Origin: DASSKK01 sp035690495
GTDB lineage: Bacteria; Actinomycetota; Actinomycetes; Propionibacteriales; Nocardioidaceae
Assembly: GCA_035690495.1 (NCBI GenBank)
Contig: DASSKK010000061.1
Span: 1-64,000, forward strand
Direction: 5' to 3'
Length of the DNA stretch: 64,000 bases
Of the stretch, positions 59,149-64,000 are shown piece after piece (positions within the stretch are counted from its first letter, which is position 1; each line of letters starts with the position of its first letter). The notes beneath the pieces are model-generated. The model was given only the letters and a program-made list of their open reading frames with translations, ran no database searches and was not told where the DNA came from. A program made the position numbers and the translations under genes.

Positions 59149-59861
59149 CGCTCTTCCTTCACAGCGGCCGTGGGAACCGGGCCGGGTAGCGTCAGGCCGG
59201 TGCGCGCCTTGGCGCGCTCCAGGTGGTCGAGCAGTCGCAGTCGCAGCTCGGCGCCGGTACGGCGTACCTGCGCCTTGGTGCGTGGCCACGGTTGCCGCTC
59301 CAAGTACACAGGAGCGCCGTACACCACGTCGAATCTGGACCCGGGCGGCGGCACCGACTCCAGGTGGCCGCCCGGCGCCCGTGTGCCGAACATCACCACC
59401 GGGACGATCGGCGCACCGGTCACCATGCCCAGGTAGGCGGTCCCCGGCTGGACCATTGCCAGCTCGCCGTCGCCGCGGCTCCCCTCAGGGAAGACCGCCA
59501 CGACACGGCCCGCGCCGAGCGTGGCCAGGCAGGTGAGCACGGCGCCGGGGTCGGGCTCGGCCCGCTCGAGCGGGATCTGTCCTGTGGCGAGCAGCAATCG
59601 GCCGGTGGCGCCGACGAACATCTCCCGCTTGGTCAACGCGTGCACCGGCCGTGGTGCATACGCGGACAGCAGCGGTCCGTCGAGCCACCCGATGTGGTTG
59701 CACGCCAGGATGCACGGGCCACGTCGCGGGACGTGGTCGGCCTCGTGCAGGTGGACCTCGTAGCGGCGGCCCAGGTAGGCGCGGCCGAGCGGCCGCAGCA
59801 GCCGCATGAACAGGTCGGAGGGCACCGTCCGGCCCTCGAGATCGGGAAGGTCAGCAGACAC
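59145..59861 (-). CDS. plsC: 1-acyl-glycerol-3-phosphate acyltransferase (PlsC family)
   Basis: 238 residues. The catalytic HxxxxD is in CNHIGWLDGP, with the glycerophosphate-binding FPEGSRG further on and VPVVMFGTRAP near the end. It acylates lysophosphatidate in phospholipid synthesis; a different acyl acceptor is possible in actinobacteria. No membrane helix is clear, so it is probably peripheral. GTG start six bases after the cmk stop. Its placement between cmk and der is common in actinobacteria. Confidence 0.9.
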   Translation of the reverse strand: MSADLPDLEGRTVPSDLFMRLLRPLGRAYLGRRYEVHLHEADHVPRRGPCILACNHIGWLDGPLLSAYAPRPVHALTKREMFVGATGRLLLATGQIPLERAEPDPGAVLTCLATLGAGRVVAVFPEGSRGDGELAMVQPGTAYLGMVTGAPIVPVVMFGTRAPGGHLESVPPPGSRFDVVYGAPVYLERQPWPRTKAQVRRTGAELRLRLLDHLERAKARTGLTLPGPVPTAAVKEER

Positions 59862-59867
59862 GGCCGG

Positions 59868-60530
59868 TCACGTCTCGTGTGCGGCCACGGAGACCACGAT
59901 GTCGACGACCTCGGCAAGGGAGTGCCCCGTGGTGTCGATGGGGTGCGCGTCGTCGGCCATCCGGAGCGGCGAGGCGAGCCTGCCCGAGTCGGCGGCGTCC
60001 CGCCGCGCCAGGTCGGCATGTGTGGCGGCGACACTCGCGCCGGTGAGCTCTGCGGTGCGGCGGGTCGCCCGGGCGTCCGCGTCGGCAGTCAGGTAGATCT
60101 TGACCTGCGCGTCGGGAGCGACCACCGTGCCGATGTCGCGTCCCTCGACGACGATGCCGCCGGCGCCGATGAGGTCGCGCTGGTCCGCCTTCAGCCGCGC
60201 GCGCACGTCGGGCACGGCACTGACCGCACTCACCGCAGACGTCACGGCCGGCGTGCGGATCTCGGCCGCGACGTCGACCCCGTCCACGGTGATCGTCGGG
60301 TCCGTGGGATCCGTGCCGCAGGCGAGCACGGGCTCGTGGGCGTGGGCAGCGACCCGTTCGGAATCGGTGACGTCGATCTCGTGCTGGAGCATCCACCAGG
60401 TCATCGCCCGGTACATCGCCCCGGTGTCCAGGTAGCGGAGGCCGAGCCGCAACGCGACTCCGCGGGCAGTGCTCGACTTGCCCGAGCCGGACGGTCCGTC
60501 GATCGCGACCACCACGCTTCGAAGGTCCAC
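59868..60530 (-). CDS. cmk: Cytidylate kinase
   Basis: 220 residues. P-loop AIDGPSGSGKSSTARG, CMP-binding YLDTGAMYRAMTW and GRDIGTVVAPDAQVKIYLTA, and the LID-region RDAADSGR. It phosphorylates CMP and dCMP with ATP. GAGGAG lies a few bases before the GTG at 60530; a neighbouring GTG one codon earlier is equally possible. The frame to 60602 overlaps tyrA without support. Confidence 0.95.
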   Translation of the reverse strand: MDLRSVVVAIDGPSGSGKSSTARGVALRLGLRYLDTGAMYRAMTWWMLQHEIDVTDSERVAAHAHEPVLACGTDPTDPTITVDGVDVAAEIRTPAVTSAVSAVSAVPDVRARLKADQRDLIGAGGIVVEGRDIGTVVAPDAQVKIYLTADADARATRRTAELTGASVAATHADLARRDAADSGRLASPLRMADDAHPIDTTGHSLAEVVDIVVSVAAHET

Positions 60531-60573
60531 CACTGCTCCTCGTGCACTCTCCTGTCGCCAGTCGCAGGGCAGC

Positions 60574-61653
60574 CTACCGGTGGGCGGTCCAGCCCCGTGC
60601 ACCCAGCGACTCGAGCAGCTCGTCGGCCTGGTCGGCGTCTACCGTCAGCTCCACCAGACCGACGTCGCGAGCCGGGTCGTGGTCGATGCGGATGTCCTCG
60701 ATGTTCACGCCCACTTCGCCGGCGTCGGCGAACAGCCTGGCGAGCCCGCCCGGTTGGTCCGGCACGGCGACGTAGACCTCGGCCTCGGGACGGACCGGTC
60801 CGCCGTGCTTGGCCGGGATCGCGGCAGTCCCGGCTCTGCCGCGGTCCAGCAGGGCCGTGAGCTGCTCGGTGCGGCCTGTCTCGTGGCCACCCAGCGCGTC
60901 GAGCAGAAGGTTGACGTCGCCGCGCACCTGCTCCAGGAGCGCGGACACCGCCTGTCGGTTCGCGAGCAGGATCTGGCGCCACAGGTCAGGGTCCCCGGCC
61001 GCGATCCGGGTGACGTCGCGCACACCCTGTCCGGACAGCGCCAGGTGGCCGGCAGGCGCGTCCACCAGCCGTCCGGCGACCAGGGCCGCCAGCAGATGGG
61101 GCAGGTGCGACGTCCTGGCGACGGCCTGGTCGTGCTCGTCGGGAGCGAGGAGCACCGGGGTTGCTCCGCAGCAGCGGACCAGAGCGGAGACCAGGTCGAT
61201 GGCCTCGGCGGCGGAGTCCGCGTGCGGGGTGACTGCCCAGGGCCGGCCGTCGAAGAGGGCTGCGGAGGCGGCAAGCGGCCCCGAGCGTTCGCTGCCGGCC
61301 ATCGGATGGCTGCCGACGTACCTCATGGCGGATTCGGGCTGGCCCTGGGCACGGACCGCGGACAGGGGCGCGAGCTTCACGCTGCCGACGTCCGTCACGA
61401 CGCCTGGCCCCTCTGCCAGCGCGGCGACGAGCTGCTCCCCCAGATGGTCGGGCGGGACCGCGACCACGACGAGCGCAGGGTCTCTCACGTCCGCGTCGAG
61501 GAGGTTCGCGGCTCCCAGGCCGGTCGCGGTCCGCAGGTGGCCCCGGTCTATGTCGCGCAGGCAGACGTCGATGCCGGCACGCCGCAACGCGAGCCCGATC
61601 GAGGTTCCGAGCAGACCGGCGCCGACGACGCGGACAGGACCCTCAAGCGTCAT
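60574..61653 (-). CDS. tyrA: Prephenate dehydrogenase with ACT domain
   Basis: 359 residues. NAD-binding VVGAGLLGTSIGLALRRAGI at the start, active-site GSHPMAGSERSG, helical dimer domain (RTSHLPHLLAALVAGRLV), and a C-terminal ACT domain (VYVAVPDQPGGLARLFADAG) that usually binds tyrosine for feedback. It converts prephenate to 4-hydroxyphenylpyruvate. It overlaps the chorismate mutase gene by 11 bases, so the two consecutive steps are co-translated. Confidence 0.94.
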   Translation of the reverse strand: MTLEGPVRVVGAGLLGTSIGLALRRAGIDVCLRDIDRGHLRTATGLGAANLLDADVRDPALVVVAVPPDHLGEQLVAALAEGPGVVTDVGSVKLAPLSAVRAQGQPESAMRYVGSHPMAGSERSGPLAASAALFDGRPWAVTPHADSAAEAIDLVSALVRCCGATPVLLAPDEHDQAVARTSHLPHLLAALVAGRLVDAPAGHLALSGQGVRDVTRIAAGDPDLWRQILLANRQAVSALLEQVRGDVNLLLDALGGHETGRTEQLTALLDRGRAGTAAIPAKHGGPVRPEAEVYVAVPDQPGGLARLFADAGEVGVNIEDIRIDHDPARDVGLVELTVDADQADELLESLGARGWTAHR

Positions 61654-62029
61654 CGCGGACCTCGTGCACCCGGGTGAGGTCGCGGCGCAGGGTGGCCGCC
61701 CCGTGCAGGTAGACGTGGGTGATGTCGCTGCGCGGCAGATCGGTCTCGACGTGCGCGAGCATCCTCACCACGCGCGGCAGGGAGCCCTCGATCTCGAGCT
61801 CGCGGGCGCACATCAGCGGAACCTCGCCGAAGCCGAGCCGGCGCGCGGCGTAGGCGGGGAACTCGGAGACCACGTCGGAGGTGGCGGTGAAGATCACACT
61901 GATGAAGTCGTCCACGTCGAGGCCGTTGGCCGTCATCAGCTCGCTGACCATCTCGGCGACCCGTTCGAGCATGTGCTCGCGCTCGTCCGCCTCGAGCTGG
62001 GTGGCTCCGCGGACTGCTCGGACCGGCAT
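61643..62029 (-). CDS. aroH: Chorismate mutase (AroH type)
   Basis: 128 residues of the trimeric Bacillus AroH-type chorismate mutase: RAVRGATQLEADEREHMLER with the active-site arginine, DDFISVIFTATSDVVSEFPA, and the EVPLMCARELEIEGSLPRVV region. It makes prephenate for TyrA, encoded directly after it. AAGGAGAAGG precedes the ATG by a short gap. Most actinobacteria carry AroQ-type mutases as well, not seen here. Confidence 0.94.
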   Translation of the reverse strand: MPVRAVRGATQLEADEREHMLERVAEMVSELMTANGLDVDDFISVIFTATSDVVSEFPAYAARRLGFGEVPLMCARELEIEGSLPRVVRMLAHVETDLPRSDITHVYLHGAATLRRDLTRVHEVRDDA

Positions 62030-62074
62030 CCTTCTCCTTCCGTCGTGGCTCGGGCCAGGCTATCGGGGCGAGAC

Positions 62075-62815
62075 CTAGAGGTCGGCTGCGTCCAGCAGCG
62101 CGCCCAGCTCGTCGCGGGTCAGCTCGCGGAGCTCTCCGGTCTTCATCCCCGAGATGATCACCGGGCCGATCCCGGTGCGCGTGAGCCGCCGCACCGGGTG
62201 TCCCACCTCGTCGAGCAGCCGGCGCACGATCCGGTTGCGGCCCTCATGGATGACCAGCTCGACGATCGAGCGGTCGTGGATGGTGGAGATCACCGTCGCG
62301 GCAGTGACCTCGATCCGACCGTCCTCGAGGGTCACCCCGTCCAGCAGTCGGCGGACCGTCGAGGCATCGACCACGCCGTCGACTTCGGCAACGTAGGTCT
62401 TGTCCAGCTGGTAGGACGGGTGGGCGACGCGCTGGGCGAAGCCGCCATCGTTGGTGAGCAGGATCAGCCCCTCCGTGTCGGTGTCCAGCCGGCCGACGTG
62501 GAAGAGCCGTTCAGCACGGTGCGCGACGGCGTCGGCGAGCGTACGCCGGCCCTGGGGGTCCGACATCGTGGAGACCATGCCGCGAGGCTTGTTGAGCACG
62601 AGGTACACGTGTTCGGAGGCCGGCGGAAGCCGGCGGCCTGCGACCCGGATCACCGCGGACCGCGGGTCGACCCTCGTGCCGAGCCTGGTGACCACCTCTC
62701 CGTCGACCTCCACCTGTCCGGCCAGCATCAGCTCCTCGCACTTGCGCCGGCTGGCGACCCCGGCCCCGGCGAGCAGCTTCTGCAGTCTCACCTGCCCGCT
62801 GTTGGCGGCACTCAT
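62075..62815 (-). CDS. rluB: 23S rRNA pseudouridine synthase (RluB family)
   Basis: 246 residues. N-terminal S4 RNA-binding domain (RLQKLLAGAGVASRRKCEEL) and RsuA/RluB catalytic domain with the aspartate in FHVGRLDTDTEGLILLTNDG, then the KTYVAEVDG segment and a late RTGIGPV. The ATG at 62815 overlaps the scpB stop (ATGA). Order scpA-scpB-rluB is conserved in Gram-positives. The frame continuing to 63496 is the scpB shadow. Confidence 0.95.
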   Translation of the reverse strand: MSAANSGQVRLQKLLAGAGVASRRKCEELMLAGQVEVDGEVVTRLGTRVDPRSAVIRVAGRRLPPASEHVYLVLNKPRGMVSTMSDPQGRRTLADAVAHRAERLFHVGRLDTDTEGLILLTNDGGFAQRVAHPSYQLDKTYVAEVDGVVDASTVRRLLDGVTLEDGRIEVTAATVISTIHDRSIVELVIHEGRNRIVRRLLDEVGHPVRRLTRTGIGPVIISGMKTGELRELTRDELGALLDAADL

Positions 62816-63462
62816 GCGCTGTCGAGCGCCTCGGATCCCGGTTCTTCGAAGTCGTCCATGTCGGGAAGCAGCGGGGCGAGCTCGGGCAGCTCCTCCAGGT
62901 CCGTGACGCCGATGCGCTCGAGGAAGTAGCCGGTGGTGCGGTAGAGGATGGCGCCGGTCTCCGCGTCGTGGCCGGACTCCTCGACCAGTCCCCGGGAGAC
63001 CAGAGTGCGCACCACGCCGTCGACGTTGACACCCCGGACGGCAGAGACGCGGGCACGACTGACCGGCTGCTTGTAGGCCACCACGGCGAGCGTCTCCAGG
63101 GCGGCTTGGGTCAACCTGGCCTGCTGGCCGTCGAGCACGAACCGCTCCACGACGGTGGCGAACTCCTCGCGGGTGTAGAACCGCCACCCGCCGGCGACGT
63201 TGCGCAGGTCGAAGCCGCGCCCCTGTTCGGCGTACTCGAGGGCCAGCGCCTGCAACGCCTCGTCGACCTGACCGGGCGGGTAGCCGACCGCGGAGGCCAG
63301 CGTCAGGTGGTCGAGCGGCTGGTCGGCCACCATCAGCACGGCCTCCAGCGCCGGGCGCAGCTCGGCGAGCGGGACCGCGAGGGTCTGCTCGGTCGTCGAG
63401 CCCGTCCGCTCGGTGGTTGAGCCTGTCGCCTCGGTGGTTGAGCCTGTCGAAACCTCGCTCAC
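62812..63462 (-). CDS. scpB: Segregation and condensation protein B
   Basis: 216 residues. Two winged-helix domains of ScpB: LRPALEAVLMVADQPLDHLT, then ARLTQAALETLAVVAYKQPV, SRARVSAVRGVNVDGVVRTL and YFLERIGVTDLEELPEL. It binds ScpA and SMC in chromosome condensation. The N-terminal residues 5-25 read STGSTTE-ATGSTTE-RTGSTTE, three copies of a 21-bp DNA repeat absent from ordinary ScpB, probably a disordered tail. ATG start overlaps the scpA stop (ATGA). Confidence 0.95.
   Translation of the reverse strand: MSEVSTGSTTEATGSTTERTGSTTEQTLAVPLAELRPALEAVLMVADQPLDHLTLASAVGYPPGQVDEALQALALEYAEQGRGFDLRNVAGGWRFYTREEFATVVERFVLDGQQARLTQAALETLAVVAYKQPVSRARVSAVRGVNVDGVVRTLVSRGLVEESGHDAETGAILYRTTGYFLERIGVTDLEELPELAPLLPDMDDFEEPGSEALDSA
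63388..63450 (-). repeat. Three 21-bp tandem repeats at the scpB 5' end
   Basis: Units at 63388-63408, 63409-63429 and 63430-63450; the last two are identical except for the final base and begin CTCGGTGGTTGAGCCTGTCG on the plus strand. On the coding strand each gives a heptad ending in GSTTE. The core TGAGCCTGTCGAA also occurs once at 8760-8772. Confidence 0.85.
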
Positions 63463-64000
63463 TGGTCGTCCTTCTCCTCACGGGGTTGCTCTGCATCGCC
63501 CTCGAACTCGTCGGTGATGTCCACCTCGCCCGCCTCGGTGCCGGTCCATCGGATCGTCAGCTCGCCCAGCGGGGTCACCTGGTCGAACCCGACCGCACCT
63601 TCACGGAAAAGCTCGAGCAGCGCCAGGAAGCGGGCGACGCGGGTCAGCGTGTCGGGCGCGTCCCCGGCCAGGGCCCGGAAGGACATCGTGCCGTTCCGGC
63701 GCATCCGGTCCACCACCACGGCCGCCTGCTCGCGCACGCTCACGGTGGGCGCGTGCAGGTGCGACAAGGAGAGCTCGGGGACCGGCTTGGGCTCGAGCGC
63801 GCGTGTGGCGAGCGAAGCGAACTCGTCTAGCCCCAGACCGATCAGCACCTCGGGCAGCAGGGTGGCGAACCGAGTCTCCAGGCCGACGGCGCGCGGGAAG
63901 CGTCGCTCCTCCGCCGCCAACCGGTCCCGGAGCACGCCGGCCACCTGCTTGAACGCCTTGTACTGCAGCAGCCGGGCGAACAGCAGGTCGCGCGCCTCCA
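63459..64000 (-). CDS. scpA: Segregation and condensation protein A (5' end outside window)
   Basis: C-terminal 180 codons of ScpA, open to the window edge. Visible: EARDLLFARLLQYKAFKQVA before VLRDRLAAEE, then FLALLELFREGAVGFDQVTP, the C-terminal winged helix that binds the SMC head. ScpA is a kleisin bridging SMC heads. An internal methionine at 63944 is not the start, because the frame and homology continue past it. The stop overlaps the scpB start. The acidic C-terminal 25 residues are variable. Confidence 0.94.
   Translation of the reverse strand, partial: EARDLLFARLLQYKAFKQVAGVLRDRLAAEERRFPRAVGLETRFATLLPEVLIGLGLDEFASLATRALEPKPVPELSLSHLHAPTVSVREQAAVVVDRMRRNGTMSFRALAGDAPDTLTRVARFLALLELFREGAVGFDQVTPLGELTIRWTGTEAGEVDITDEFEGDAEQPREEKDDQ

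Overview
The window is high-GC actinobacterial chromosome. RbpA, GarA, an FtsR-type MerR regulator, a mycothiol-type DinB protein and a run of genes in the order of Mycobacterium tuberculosis Rv1822-Rv1832 (pgsA, DUF881, small basic protein, DUF881, gcvH, garA, ftsR, bifunctional nuclease, MerR, gcvP) place it in Actinomycetota. The overall mix is most like Nocardioides or a relative; the genus is inference. There are no rRNA genes, prophage, CRISPR arrays or intact insertion sequences. One tRNA gene, tRNA-Pro(GGG), is present.

Layout. 1-2.5 kb: end of a lysine-fermentation operon (kamD, kamE, kal). 2.5-5.8 kb: a candidate structured RNA, then lnt-ppm-fxsA. 5.9-9.0 kb: rbpA with a SigR-type promoter, an MFS exporter, a glycerophosphodiesterase and a zinc-ribbon protein. 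9.1-15.8 kb: a MurA paralogue fused to an XRE DNA-binding domain, AraC/VOC/UvrA-like genes, and a scar of decayed gene fragments. 15.8-28.2 kb: GGDEF-EAL protein, D-threonine-aldolase-like enzyme, HAD and PAP2 phosphatases, fdhD, sbcDC, tldD/tldE. 28.2-38.4 kb: serine hydrolase, then the glycine-cleavage/GarA/FtsR/pgsA block on the minus strand.

38.5-53.6 kb is the most distinctive part. It reads as an ectoine-catabolism island: ectoine hydrolase (DoeA/EutD type), two EutA-like Asp/Glu-racemase-fold proteins, an Ehu-type ABC importer, an M20 deacylase that may stand in for the missing DoeB/EutE, a class III transaminase (DoeD-like) and an aldehyde dehydrogenase (DoeC-like). It also carries an extra class I/II aminotransferase, a 2-hydroxyacid dehydrogenase, an amidase and a DUF3830 protein. 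Its three divergent intergenic regions each hold one copy of the palindrome ATTGTCAACAAT, and a GntR/FCD regulator is encoded inside the island, so it looks like one regulon. The ectoine hydrolase is fused in frame to the aminotransferase across a 21-bp tandem repeat, which also occurs at 32.57 kb.

53.6-57.4 kb is a small stress group (zinc ribbon, hemerythrin-like protein, DinB, large catalase), two members of which have SigB/SigF-type promoter matches. 57.6-64 kb holds tRNA-Pro and the housekeeping minus-strand operon scpA-scpB-rluB-aroH-tyrA-cmk-plsC-der, with scpA cut by the window end.

Recurring themes are 4-bp stop/start overlaps inside operons, probable leaderless starts (a TANNNT box 6-8 bases before the start codon), and 21-bp repeats that have entered coding sequence in scpB, gcvP and the hydrolase-aminotransferase gene.
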